From the NCBI GenBank assembly GCA_963704005.1, contig CAVPGJ010000001.1:806001-870000 (forward strand): a stretch of 64,000 bases of DNA. The letters run 5' to 3'. Positions 39,741 through 48,488 of this stretch are shown here, piece by piece; positions within the stretch are counted from its first letter, which is position 1, and every line of letters starts with the position of its first letter. Position numbers and translations under genes: made by a program. Origin of the DNA: AC-32 sp963704005. Lineage in GTDB: Bacteria; Actinomycetota; Thermoleophilia; Gaiellales; Gaiellaceae. Below the pieces are notes generated by a model, which saw only the letters and a program-made list of their open reading frames with translations, was not told where the DNA came from and ran no database searches.

Positions 39741-41270
39741 ATGGACGACTCGGCGGTCCTCGAGCTTCGCGGGATCACGAAGCGCTTCCCGGGCATCGTC
39801 GCCGACGACCACGTCGACTTCGACCTGCGTCGCGGCGAGGTGCACGCGCTCCTCGGCGAGAACGGCGCCGGCAAGTCGACCCTGATGAACATGCTCTACG
39901 GGCTCTACCGGCCCGACGAGGGCGAGATCGTGGTCGACGGCAAGTCGGTCACCTTCCATTCGGCCAAGGACGCGATCGAGCAGGGGATCGGGATGGTTCA
40001 CCAGCACTTCATGCTGATCCCCGTGATGACGGTCAAGGAGAACATCGTGCTCGCCAACGAGCCCACTCGCTTCGGCGTCTTCCTGGACGAGAACGCGGCC
40101 GCCGAGCGGGTGCGCCACCTCTCGACGCAGTTCGGCCTGGCCGTCGACCCGGACGCGAAGGTCGAGCGGATCTCGGTCGGCCAGCAGCAGCGGGTCGAGA
40201 TCCTGAAGGCGCTCTACCGCGGCGCGGAGATCCTGATCCTCGACGAGCCCACCGCGGTGCTGACGCCACAGGAGGCGGGCGAGCTGTTCGCGATCGTGAA
40301 CAGCCTCAAGGCGGAAGGGAAGTCGATCATCTTCATCAGCCACAAGCTGAACGAGGTGCTCGAGATCGCCGACCGGATCACCGTCCTGCGCCGCGGAAAG
40401 AGGATCGACACGGTGCCGCGCGCGGGCGCGACCGAGGACTCGCTCGCACGCATGATGGTCGGGCGCGAGGTGCTGCTCCGCGTCGAGAAGTCGCCGGCGA
40501 CTCCGGGTGACCCGATCCTCGAGGTGAAGGACCTGGAGGTGCTCGACTCACGCGGCCTGCCCGCTGTCCGCGGCGTCTCGTTCCAGGTGCGTGCCGGCGA
40601 GATCGTCGGCGTCGCCGGGGTCGACGGCAACGGGCAGACCGAGCTGATCGAGGCGATCACCGGCCTGCGCAAGGCGAGTTCCGGGAAGATCGAGGTCGCC
40701 GGGCGTCCGCTCGAGCACGCCAGCACCCGCGAGATGCTGGACGCCGGGGTCGGGCACATCCCCGAGGACCGGCAGCGCCGCGGCCTCGTGCTCGAGTTCA
40801 GCATCGCCGAGAACGTCGCTCTCCACGACTACGACAAGGCGCCCGACTCGAAGTGGGGCTGGCTCTTCCCGGGCCGCCTGCTCGAGGCCGCCCGAAGGCT
40901 GATCAAGGAGTTCGACGTGCGCGGCGGCGGCCCGCTGACGCTCGCCGGCGCGCTTTCGGGCGGGAACCAGCAGAAGCTCGTCGTCGCCCGCGAGGTCGCG
41001 CGCGACCCGAAGGCGCTGATCGCCGCGCAGCCCACCCGCGGCCTCGACGTGGGCGCGATCGAGTACGTGCACCGCCGCCTCGTCACCGAGCGCGACGAGG
41101 GCCGCGCGATCCTGCTCGTCTCGCTGGAGCTGGACGAGGTGCTCTCGCTCTCCGACCGGATCCTCGTCGTCTACGAGGGCCGGATCGTGGCCGAGCACGA
41201 CTCGGGCGCCAGTGAGGAAGAGATCGGCCTGGAGATGCTCGGCGCCGGCACGAAGGAGGCAGTGGCGTGA
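39741..41270 (+). CDS. ABC transporter ATPase (two NBDs), nucleoside-type importer
   Basis: 509 residues with two nucleotide-binding domains, as in sugar/nucleoside importers. First NBD: Walker A GENGAGKSTLMN, signature VGQQQRVEILKA, Walker B LILDEPTAVLT. Second NBD: degenerate Walker A GVDGNGQTEL, signature LSGGNQQKLVVAREVA, and the Asp box AAQPTRGLDVG in which the catalytic Glu is replaced. This asymmetry is normal for the family. It overlaps the first permease by 4 bases. Confidence 0.95.
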   Translation: MDDSAVLELRGITKRFPGIVADDHVDFDLRRGEVHALLGENGAGKSTLMNMLYGLYRPDEGEIVVDGKSVTFHSAKDAIEQGIGMVHQHFMLIPVMTVKENIVLANEPTRFGVFLDENAAAERVRHLSTQFGLAVDPDAKVERISVGQQQRVEILKALYRGAEILILDEPTAVLTPQEAGELFAIVNSLKAEGKSIIFISHKLNEVLEIADRITVLRRGKRIDTVPRAGATEDSLARMMVGREVLLRVEKSPATPGDPILEVKDLEVLDSRGLPAVRGVSFQVRAGEIVGVAGVDGNGQTELIEAITGLRKASSGKIEVAGRPLEHASTREMLDAGVGHIPEDRQRRGLVLEFSIAENVALHDYDKAPDSKWGWLFPGRLLEAARRLIKEFDVRGGGPLTLAGALSGGNQQKLVVAREVARDPKALIAAQPTRGLDVGAIEYVHRRLVTERDEGRAILLVSLELDEVLSLSDRILVVYEGRIVAEHDSGASEEEIGLEMLGAGTKEAVA

Positions 41271-42490
41271 GCGAGCCGGTCGCGCCCGGCACGCCGCCCG
41301 AGCCGCCCGAGGCCGCGCCGCCGCAGACCGTGGCCGCCCGCCTCGCGGTCTTCCAGCGCGCCGGCGGGCTGGTCGTCCCGGTGATCACCGCGCTGATCGC
41401 GTTCCTGATCGGCGGCGCGATCGTCGGCGCGACCGGCCACAACCCGCTGGAGGCCTACTGGGACATCTTCAAGGGCGCGGGGCTCAACTGGTTCGCGCAC
41501 CCGACGACCGACACGGCGCAGACCGACGCCTACAACTTCACGCAGACGCTGCTGCAGACGACACCGCTGATCCTGACCGGCCTCGCCGTCGCCTTCGCCT
41601 TCCGCTGCGGCCTGTTCAACATCGGCGGCCAGGGCCAGTACCTGGTCGGCCTGATCGTCGCCAACTGGGTCGGCGTGACGATGGTGCACCTGACCCGGCC
41701 GGCGCACGTGCTGATCGGTGTCGTGCTCGCGACGCTGGCGGGGGCGGTCTGGGCAGGGATCGCCGGTTTTCTGAAGGCGGTCACCGGCGCACACGAGGTC
41801 ATCTCGACGATCATGCTCAACTGGATCGCGGTCTATTTCGGCGCATACTGCTTCGGCCAGGGCGGCCCGCTGCAGGGGCCGGCGCCGACGAGCCCGATCT
41901 CCGCGACGATCGTCCCGAGCGCGCGCATCCCGTACTTCTGGGGCGACCCGACACTGGGCGGCGTCCACGTCGGCCTCTTCGTCGCGATCGGCGCGCTGGT
42001 CGTCTTCTGGGCGGTCCTCAACCGGACGACGCTCGGATACGAGGTGCGGGCGGTCGGCTTCAACCCCGACGCGGCCGCGTACGGCGGGATCAACGTCCCG
42101 AAGAACTACGTGCGGGCGATGGCGATCTCGGGTGCCTTCGCCGGTCTCGCGGGCGGGATGGACATGCTCAGCCAGTTCGCGCCGATCGGCTTCGGGACGC
42201 TCGACGTCTACGGCTCCGGGATCGGCTTCCTCGGGATCGCGGTCGCGCTGCTCGGCCGCAACACCGCGGTCGGCGTCGGCCTGGCGGGGCTGCTGTTCGG
42301 CGCCCTGCTCTTCGGGACGGGGCACGGCCTCACCTCGAACGTGATCCAGCCGCAGCTGACCACCAACCTGACGTCGATCATCGAGGGCCTCGTCGTCCTG
42401 TTCGTGGGCGCCGACGTCCTGATCCTCGCCGTCTGGAACGCGCGCCGGAAGGTGCGGCTGCGCGGGCGGCAGGTGGAGTCGGGCACATGA
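41267..42490 (+). CDS. ABC transporter permease, BMP/nucleoside type
   Basis: 407 residues with about eight to nine transmembrane helices and a Pro-rich cytoplasmic N-terminus. Family block: FRCGLFNIGGQGQYLVG and the coupling region TTLGYEVRAVGFNPDAAAYGGI. Forms the membrane channel with the second permease (42487-43692). GTG start overlaps the ATPase stop; its TGA overlaps the next ATG. Confidence 0.93.
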   Translation: MSEPVAPGTPPEPPEAAPPQTVAARLAVFQRAGGLVVPVITALIAFLIGGAIVGATGHNPLEAYWDIFKGAGLNWFAHPTTDTAQTDAYNFTQTLLQTTPLILTGLAVAFAFRCGLFNIGGQGQYLVGLIVANWVGVTMVHLTRPAHVLIGVVLATLAGAVWAGIAGFLKAVTGAHEVISTIMLNWIAVYFGAYCFGQGGPLQGPAPTSPISATIVPSARIPYFWGDPTLGGVHVGLFVAIGALVVFWAVLNRTTLGYEVRAVGFNPDAAAYGGINVPKNYVRAMAISGAFAGLAGGMDMLSQFAPIGFGTLDVYGSGIGFLGIAVALLGRNTAVGVGLAGLLFGALLFGTGHGLTSNVIQPQLTTNLTSIIEGLVVLFVGADVLILAVWNARRKVRLRGRQVESGT

Positions 42491-43692
42491 CGGCGCTGAC
42501 GCCTTCGGCCGACGTGATCCGCTCGCGGCTGCTCGAGCCGCGGACGGTGGCGATCGTGGGCGTCGCGTTGGGCGTGCTCGCCTTCTGGATCGCGATCCCG
42601 CCGTTCACGGTGCGCAACGTGGTCGTGCCCGTCGTCATCGGCGCGCTCGCCGCGGCGGCCGGCGGCTGGGCCGTCTCGCAGGGCGTGCGCCGGCTCGGCT
42701 GGGGCGCAGTCGCCGCAGGCGTGATCGGGGCGGCGCTCGGGATCCTGGCGACGCACTCGAGCACGGCCAACCTGAACACCGTCTTCAGCGCTTCGCTGAT
42801 CGCCTCGATGCTGGTCTTCGCGACCCCGCTCACCTTCGGAGCGATCGGCGGCATGTTCTCCGAGCGCAGCGGCGTCGTGAACATCGCCCTCGAGGGGATG
42901 ATGCTGATGGGCGCCTTCTTCGGGATCTACGGCGCCGACAAGACCGGCTCCTGGTTCCTCGGCGTGGTGATCGCGGCGCTGGCCGGCGGGCTGCTGGCCC
43001 TCGTCCACGCGATCTTCGCCGTCAGCCTCCGTGCCGATCAGATCGTCGGCGGCGTGGCGCTCAACTTCCTCGCGCTCGGCATCACCGGCTACTTCTTCTA
43101 CCAGCTCTACCACGGCGCCAACATCCCCGCGAACATCCCCCGGATCCCGAACGTGAGCATCCCCTGGGTCAAGGACCAGCCGTTCATCGGCCCCGCGTTC
43201 GGCGACCTGAACCTGATGATCTGGGTGGCGATCGCGCTGGTTCCGCTTTCGTATGTGATCGTGTTCAAGACGGCGATCGGGCTACGGATCCGCGCCTGCG
43301 GCGAGCACCCGCGCGCGGCCGACACGGTCGGGATCGACGTCTACGCCGTCCGCTACGCCTCGGTGATCGTCTCCGGGATGCTGGCCGCCCTCGGCGGGGC
43401 GTTCCTCTCGGTCGGCTTCGTCGGGACGTTCAACGAGAACATGACCGCCGGCCGCGGCTTCATCGCGCTGGCCGCCCTGATCTTCGGCAACTGGCGTCCG
43501 TTCGGCGCCTTCGGCGCGGCGTGCCTGTTCGGGTTCTCGACCGCGCTGGCGTTCCGGCTGCCGGTCTACTCCAGCTCCGCCGCGACGCTCTTCCAGATCC
43601 TGCCGTACGTCCTGACCCTGGTCGCGGTCGCCGGCGTGATCGGCCGCACGATTCCGCCCGCCGCCGATGGACGTCCCTACAAGAAGCAGTAG
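42487..43692 (+). CDS. ABC transporter permease, BMP/nucleoside type (second subunit)
   Basis: 401 residues, about ten hydrophobic segments. Family block FSERSGVVNIALEGMMLMGA and the coupling helix AIGLRIRACGEHPRAADTVG. The N-terminus carries three extra helices compared with the shortest homologues. ATG 42487 overlaps the previous stop (ATGA); the much longer open frame extending upstream is read out of frame through the first permease and is not used. Confidence 0.93.
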   Translation: MTALTPSADVIRSRLLEPRTVAIVGVALGVLAFWIAIPPFTVRNVVVPVVIGALAAAAGGWAVSQGVRRLGWGAVAAGVIGAALGILATHSSTANLNTVFSASLIASMLVFATPLTFGAIGGMFSERSGVVNIALEGMMLMGAFFGIYGADKTGSWFLGVVIAALAGGLLALVHAIFAVSLRADQIVGGVALNFLALGITGYFFYQLYHGANIPANIPRIPNVSIPWVKDQPFIGPAFGDLNLMIWVAIALVPLSYVIVFKTAIGLRIRACGEHPRAADTVGIDVYAVRYASVIVSGMLAALGGAFLSVGFVGTFNENMTAGRGFIALAALIFGNWRPFGAFGAACLFGFSTALAFRLPVYSSSAATLFQILPYVLTLVAVAGVIGRTIPPAADGRPYKKQ

Positions 43693-44020
43693 GGCCCGGC
43701 GCAACGACGCAGCGCGCGGGGCTCTGCTCCTGGCGCTCGTCGGGCTGGCGATCCCGGTTGCCGGCTACGTCGCGGCGCGGCAGCTCGACAAGGTCACGAT
43801 CGTCCACGCGACGGCGGTGACCATCGCCTCGGCCGTGCTCGGGATGGCGGCGATCGTGCTCGGGCGGCGCGGGCAGCGCAACGTCGAGCGGACGCTCGGC
43901 CGGCTCGGCGGCGGCGGGACCGCCCGCGCGGGCCGGTTCCTCGGCCTCCTCTCGCTCTGTCTCGGCCTGATCGCCGCGCTCGCGCTCGGCTTCTACGAGC
44001 TGCTCAACTACCTGGGCTAG
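43667..44020 (+). CDS. Small membrane protein
   Basis: 117 residues with three hydrophobic segments (ALLLALVGLAIPVAGYVA, VHATAVTIASAVLGMAAIVL and LGLLSLCLGLIAALALGFYE) and an Arg-rich start. It overlaps the second permease by 26 bases in another frame, so its start is uncertain; later in-frame starts exist. Function unknown; perhaps co-expressed with the importer. Confidence 0.65.
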   Translation: MDVPTRSSRARRNDAARGALLLALVGLAIPVAGYVAARQLDKVTIVHATAVTIASAVLGMAAIVLGRRGQRNVERTLGRLGGGGTARAGRFLGLLSLCLGLIAALALGFYELLNYLG

Positions 44021-44045
44021 CCCCGGCTACAATCGTCCACCTCCC

Positions 44046-44816
44046 GTGTTCGAGATCGGCAACAGCCTGCGCGAGGCGCGCCACCGCCAGCAGCTCGAGC
44101 TCTCCGAGGTCGAGCAGGCGACCAAGATCCGCTCGCGCTACCTCAAGGCGCTCGAAGAGGACGCCTTCGACGCGCTACCTGCCCAGACGTACGTCAAGGG
44201 CTTCCTTCGCACCTACGCGGACTACCTCGGCCTCGACGGGCAGCTCTACGTCGACGAGTACAACTCCCGTTACTCGGCCGGAGGCGAAGAGTCGCGCGAG
44301 CCGGTCGTCGCGCGCCGCACCGCCGGCGTCTCTTCGCCGCACCGCCGCCTCGAACGCCGGGGAGTGCTGTTCGCGCTGGCCGGGATCGGCATCCTGTTCG
44401 CGCTCCTCATCGCTGCGTTCAGGTTCGGCGGGCATGACAACCCCAGCTCGCAGATCCCGAACCTGGGGCCGTCCACGCCGAAGGCGCACGCGAAGACGAA
44501 GACGACGACTACGCACAAGGCCGTGGTCAGGCCCGCGCGTCCGGCGAAGTTCCGCTTCTTCGTCGTCTCCACCAGCGGCAACTGCTGGATGGAGGTGCGC
44601 AACTACTCCGTCAACGGCCGCACGCTCTACGCGGGCACCCTGCAGCTGCACCAGTCCCAGCGCTTCGTCGCCCGCCGGCTCTGGATCGACTTCGGCAGCC
44701 CCGGAAACGTGAGCGCGTCCGTGAACGGGCAGGCGGTCACGATCCCGGGCAGCGGTCGCACGGTGACCGTGCAGGTCACGCGCCACGGAATCTTCCCGGC
44801 ACCGAAGACCGGTTGA
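44046..44816 (+). CDS. rodZ: RodZ-like HTH membrane protein
   Basis: 256 residues. N-terminal helix-turn-helix (GNSLREARHRQQLELSEVEQ and TKIRSRYLKALEEDAFDALP), typical of RodZ/HTH_25, a transmembrane helix (VLFALAGIGILFALLIAAF), a Lys/Thr-rich linker and a C-terminal DUF4115-like beta domain (CWMEVRNYSVNGRTLYAGTL). RodZ links MreB to the envelope in rod-shaped bacteria; no mre gene is in this window. GTG 44046 follows a TACAAT box by 12 nt. Coupled to cinA by TTGA overlap. Confidence 0.85.
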   Translation: MFEIGNSLREARHRQQLELSEVEQATKIRSRYLKALEEDAFDALPAQTYVKGFLRTYADYLGLDGQLYVDEYNSRYSAGGEESREPVVARRTAGVSSPHRRLERRGVLFALAGIGILFALLIAAFRFGGHDNPSSQIPNLGPSTPKAHAKTKTTTTHKAVVRPARPAKFRFFVVSTSGNCWMEVRNYSVNGRTLYAGTLQLHQSQRFVARRLWIDFGSPGNVSASVNGQAVTIPGSGRTVTVQVTRHGIFPAPKTG

Positions 44817-46084
44817 CGCGCCCGCGCGGGGTCGTCGTCGTGACGGGCAGCGAGCTCGTCCGGGGCGAGCGCACGGACCGGAACGGGCCGTTTCTGGCCG
44901 CCGAGCTGATGCGTCTCGGGATCGAGCCGGCGCGGATCGCGATCGTCGGCGACGACGCGGGGGAGCTCGAGGCGGCGCTGCGGGAGGGGCTGGAGGCCGA
45001 CCTGTGCGTCGTCTCGGGCGGGCTCGGGCCGACACACGACGACCGCACGGTGGAGGTGCTCGCCCGCGTCGCCGGGCTCGAGCTGGCGGTCGATCCTGAG
45101 CTCGAGGCCAAGATCGAAGGGTTTTCTCGGCAGGTCGCCGAGCGGCTGAAGCGGCCGTACGGCGACTTCGCCGAGGGCGTGCGCAAGCAGGCGACGCTGC
45201 CCGCCGGCGCACTGGTGATCGGGATCGCCGGGACCGCGCCCGGCCTCGTGCTCGGGCGAGACGGCTCCGCCGCGGTCGTGCTTCCCGGGCCGCCGCCCGA
45301 GCTGCGTCGGCTCTGGCCGGCGGCGCTCGAGTCCGATCCGGTCCGCGCGGTTCTCTCGCGCGCGCGTGTGCCAGAACGGCGAGCGCTGCGCTTCTACGGG
45401 GCGAGCGAGTCGACGGTGGCGCGGGCGCTGGCGGAGGCCGGGGGAGAGGCGGAAGGGCTGACTGCGACGATCTGCGCGCGCGAGTTCGAGATCCATGTCG
45501 ACCTGGTCGCCGAGTCCGAAGCGCGGGTGAGCGCCGACCGGCTCGCCGCGGCGCTGCGGGAACGGCTCGGCGAGTACCTGTTCGCCCAGGACGAGCGCCC
45601 GGTCGAGGAGCTGGTGCTGGACGCCGCGCGTGAGCTGGGGCTGACGCTGGCGACGGCCGAGTCCTGCACCGGTGGGCTGGTGGCGGCGCGGCTGACCTCG
45701 GTGCCCGGCTCGAGCGACGTCTTCCGCGGCGGGATCGTGACCTATGCAAACGACGTGAAGGCCGCCGAGGCAGGGGTGGCGGAGGAGCTGCTACAGCGGT
45801 ACGGCGCGGTCTCGGCCGAGGTCGCCCAGGCGCTGGCCGCCGGGGCGCGAGAGCGGCTGGGAGCGGACATCGGCATCGGCGTGACCGGAGTCGCGGGGCC
45901 CGGCGGAGGGACGCCCGAGAAGCCTGTCGGGCGCGTCCACCTGCACGCGGAGGGGCCGCGGAGCGGGCTCGCCCGGCAGCTCGACCTGCCCGGAGACCGC
46001 GCCGCGGTGCGCGGCCGGGCGACCGCTGCGGCGCTCCATCTGACGCGCGCGCTGTTGGCACAGATTCGTGACAAAGGCGCATGA
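44813..46084 (+). CDS. cinA: CinA: competence/damage-inducible protein, NMN deamidase
   Basis: 423 residues, full-length two-domain CinA. N-terminal molybdopterin-binding-like COG1058 domain (VTGSELVRGERTDRNGPFLA, VVSGGLGPTHDD, VVLPGPPPEL) and a C-terminal nicotinamide-mononucleotide deamidase domain (ATAESCTGGLVAARLTSVPG, GVTGVAGPGGGTPEKPVG). The start is TTG 44813 overlapping the rodZ stop (TTGA). Position directly before thpR-recA is conserved in Gram-positives. Confidence 0.93.
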   Translation: MTRPRGVVVVTGSELVRGERTDRNGPFLAAELMRLGIEPARIAIVGDDAGELEAALREGLEADLCVVSGGLGPTHDDRTVEVLARVAGLELAVDPELEAKIEGFSRQVAERLKRPYGDFAEGVRKQATLPAGALVIGIAGTAPGLVLGRDGSAAVVLPGPPPELRRLWPAALESDPVRAVLSRARVPERRALRFYGASESTVARALAEAGGEAEGLTATICAREFEIHVDLVAESEARVSADRLAAALRERLGEYLFAQDERPVEELVLDAARELGLTLATAESCTGGLVAARLTSVPGSSDVFRGGIVTYANDVKAAEAGVAEELLQRYGAVSAEVAQALAAGARERLGADIGIGVTGVAGPGGGTPEKPVGRVHLHAEGPRSGLARQLDLPGDRAAVRGRATAAALHLTRALLAQIRDKGA

Positions 46085-46100
46085 AGGGTCCTGCTAGCGT
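46057..46100 (+). promoter_or_regulatory. Palindromic operator and -10 box ahead of thpR-recA
   Basis: GGCAC-N6-GTGAC (46057-46072), one base off the GTCAC-N6-GTGAC palindrome seen at 30228 and 57941, with TAGCGT (46095-46100) exactly 27 nt after the right half-site start, the same distance as at 57941. It overlaps the cinA/thpR junction and could drive thpR-recA-recX internally. Confidence 0.45.
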
Positions 46101-46644
46101 CGAAGGCGATGAGCGGCTCCGTCTCTTCCTGGCACTCCTCCTGCCTCCGGCGACCCTCGACGCGATCGTGTCCTGGCAGGGCGAGGCCCTTGCCGGCGTG
46201 CAGGGCGTCAAGGTCGTTCCGCGCGGGAACCTGCACCTCACCATGGCCTTCCTCGGCCACCGGCCGGCCGCCGAGCTGGCGCCGATCGCCGGCGTCCTGC
46301 GCGAGGCCGCCGAGGGTGGCGAGCCGGCACGTCTCTCCCTGCGCGGCTACCGCGAGACGCGCAGCGTCGGGATGCTCACCTTCGACGACGAGAACGGCCG
46401 CGCCGCCGCGCTGGCGGCCGATCTCCACGCGCGGCTCGAAGCGCTCGGGGTCTACGAGCCGGAACGCCGAAGGTGGCTGCCGCACGTGACCGTGGCGCGC
46501 TTCCGCGAGCGTCCGCGGCTGCAACCCGCCCTGCCGCGGCTGGAGCCGTTCGTGCCGTCCGACGCTGCTGCTTACCTGTCACGTCTGCGCCCCGGCGGGG
46601 CGCAGTACGAAGTCCTCGAATCCATTCGAGTGGGAGGGAGATGA
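46081..46644 (+). CDS. thpR: RNA 2',3'-cyclic phosphodiesterase ThpR
   Basis: 187 residues. A 2H phosphoesterase with both HxTx motifs: NLHLTMAFLG and LPHVTVARF. ThpR (LigT) opens 2',3'-cyclic phosphates on RNA; partner RNA unknown. It overlaps cinA and recA by ATGA junctions on both sides, so it is embedded in the cinA-recA operon. Confidence 0.92.
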   Translation: MKGPASVEGDERLRLFLALLLPPATLDAIVSWQGEALAGVQGVKVVPRGNLHLTMAFLGHRPAAELAPIAGVLREAAEGGEPARLSLRGYRETRSVGMLTFDDENGRAAALAADLHARLEALGVYEPERRRWLPHVTVARFRERPRLQPALPRLEPFVPSDAAAYLSRLRPGGAQYEVLESIRVGGR

Positions 46645-47780
46645 CGGTGGACCGCGAGCAAGCTCTCGACACTGCGCTCGGCCAGATCGAGCGCCAGTTC
46701 GGCAAGGGGTCGGTGATGCGCATGAGCGACCAGGCCCAGGTCGCGATCGGCGCCGTCTCGACGGGCTCGCTCTCGCTCGATCTCGCGCTCGGGGTCGGCG
46801 GGCTGCCGCGCGGCCGGGTCGTCGAGATCTTCGGCCCGGAGTCCTCCGGCAAGACGACGCTCGTCTACCACGTGATCGCCGAGGCCCAGCGCCGCGGCGG
46901 CATCTGCGCCTTCGTCGACGCCGAGCACGCGATGGACCCGGCCTACGCGAAGCGGATCGGCGTGAACATCGACGACCTGCTCGTCTCGCAGCCCGACACC
47001 GGGGAGCAGGCGCTCGAGATCGCCGAGCTGCTCGTGCGCTCGGGAGCCCTCGACGTGGTCGCGATCGACTCGGTCGCGGCGCTGACGCCGAAGGCCGAGA
47101 TCGAGGGCGAGATGGGCGACACGCACGTCGGCCTGCAGGCGCGGCTGATGAGCCAGGCCCTGCGGAAGCTGGCCGGCACGCTCAACCGAACCGACACGAT
47201 CTGCATCTTCGTCAACCAGCTCCGCGAGAAGATCGGCGTCATGTTCGGGAACCCGGAGACGACGCCGGGCGGCCGGGCACTGAAGTTCTACTCGTCGGTG
47301 CGGCTCGACATCAGGCGGATCGAGACGCTCAAGGACGGCGTCGAGGCATTCGGCAACCGCGTCCGCGTCAAGGTGGTCAAGAACAAGGTGGCGCCGCCGT
47401 TCAAGCAGGCCGAGTTCGACATCATCTACGGCACCGGGATCTCCTGGGAGGGGACGGTGCTCGACTCGGCGCTCGAGCGGAAGATCGTGCAGAAGTCGGG
47501 CTCGCACTTCAGCTTCGAGGACGAGCGGCTCGGCCAGGGGCGGCAGAACGCGACCGCCTTCCTGCGCGAGCACCCGGACGTCGGGCAGCAGATCCTGGCG
47601 CGGATCCAGGCGTCGATTGGGCCGGAGCAGGTCGTCTCGGCGAGGCTTCTGCCCGAGCACGAGGCGCCGAAGGCGGAATCCGATGCCGAGCAGGCCGGGT
47701 CGAACGGCGCCGCGACGGAAGCCGAAGCCGAGGTTGAAGCCGAGGCTGAGGCTCCCGCCAAGGTCGCGTCGAAGGCGTAG
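46641..47780 (+). CDS. recA: Recombinase RecA
   Basis: 379 residues. Strand-exchange ATPase and SOS co-protease. Walker A GPESSGKTTLVYHV, the family block QLREKIGVMFGNPETTPGGR, Walker B VVAIDSVAALTPKAE and DNA-binding loops are intact. The C-terminal tail is acidic and unusually repetitive (Glu/Ala pairs, EAEAEVEAEAEAP). ATG 46641 overlaps the thpR stop. No actinobacterial SOS box (GAAC-N4-GTTC) was seen upstream. Confidence 0.98.
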   Translation: MTVDREQALDTALGQIERQFGKGSVMRMSDQAQVAIGAVSTGSLSLDLALGVGGLPRGRVVEIFGPESSGKTTLVYHVIAEAQRRGGICAFVDAEHAMDPAYAKRIGVNIDDLLVSQPDTGEQALEIAELLVRSGALDVVAIDSVAALTPKAEIEGEMGDTHVGLQARLMSQALRKLAGTLNRTDTICIFVNQLREKIGVMFGNPETTPGGRALKFYSSVRLDIRRIETLKDGVEAFGNRVRVKVVKNKVAPPFKQAEFDIIYGTGISWEGTVLDSALERKIVQKSGSHFSFEDERLGQGRQNATAFLREHPDVGQQILARIQASIGPEQVVSARLLPEHEAPKAESDAEQAGSNGAATEAEAEVEAEAEAPAKVASKA

Positions 47781-48220
47781 TGGGCCCGGAGGAGCCGGCG
47801 CGGGCCGAGGCGCTCGCGGCGGCACAGCGTGCGCTGGCCCGGCGCGACCTCTCCGAGCGTGAGTTGCGCGACCGGCTTGCGCAGGCAGGGATGGAGCCCG
47901 CGGCCGTCGAGGAGGCGCTGGAGACACTTCGGCGCAGCGGCCTCGTCGACGACGAGCGCTTCGCCGCCGAGCGGGCACGCGTCCTGACGGAACGGAGCAA
48001 AGGCGACGCGGCCATCCGCTTCGACCTGGAGCGCCACGGCGTCTCGCCGGCGCTGGTCGACAGCACGCTCGCCGGGCTCGAGCCCGAACGAGAACGCGCC
48101 GAACGTGTGGTCGCCAGGCGCGGCGGCGGCCCGAAGACGGCGCGGCTGCTCGCCAGCCGGGGCTTCGGCGAAGAGAACATCTCGCTCGTTGCGGGCGGCG
48201 GCATTGCGCAGGAGCCGTGA
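47780..48220 (+). CDS. recX: RecA regulatory protein RecX
   Basis: 146 residues, helical, three tandem RecX-type three-helix units: ARRDLSERELRDRLAQAGME, the GLVDDERFAAERARVLTER segment and ARRGGGPKTARLLASRGFGE. RecX caps RecA filaments. GTG 47780 overlaps the last base of the recA stop. It is the last gene of the rodZ-recX cluster. Confidence 0.92.
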   Translation: MGPEEPARAEALAAAQRALARRDLSERELRDRLAQAGMEPAAVEEALETLRRSGLVDDERFAAERARVLTERSKGDAAIRFDLERHGVSPALVDSTLAGLEPERERAERVVARRGGGPKTARLLASRGFGEENISLVAGGGIAQEP

Positions 48221-48488
48221 GCAGCGCTAGGATACGAATTGCTCTATTCGACATTTTTCCTGCATCTAGCCTGTTTCCGAATCGGACAAAAAGCATCTTG
48301 AGACCAGACCACATGAGCGCGAGGGAGGCGAATACGAAGCGGCGGTGAGCTGACCGCCCGGCGAGGCCTACGCGCGCCTCGCCCGCCCGATTCGAGCATG
48401 GCCGCTGCAGCGGTGCCGGATGAGCACCGCGTTCCGGCGCGGATAACGGTCCCAGCCGGGCTCGCCCGGCGCGAGGTAGGGAGCCTCC
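48221..48488 (+). promoter_or_regulatory. rny upstream region: AT-rich promoter zone and structured leader
   Basis: Bases 48225-48310 are markedly AT-richer than the surroundings and contain TAGGAT and TAGCCT hexamers that could serve as -10 boxes. Further on, GGCGAGGC / GCCTCGCC (about 48360-48382) forms an 8-bp hairpin, then a GC-rich stretch leads to the Shine-Dalgarno TAGGGAG. No gene is evident; a + frame from 48398 is out of frame with rny and is a shadow. Confidence 0.5.

Noticed and set aside
41212..42486. Long N-terminal extension of the second ABC permease (826 codons in all)
   Set aside because: It is an out-of-frame reading of the first permease gene, Arg-rich and non-hydrophobic; ATG 42487 overlaps the previous stop as expected.
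46000..46640. SOS (LexA) or PafBC-type box controlling recA
   Set aside because: No GAAC-N4-GTTC or TTGTC-type promoter motif found; only the GKCAC-N6-GTGAC palindrome is present.
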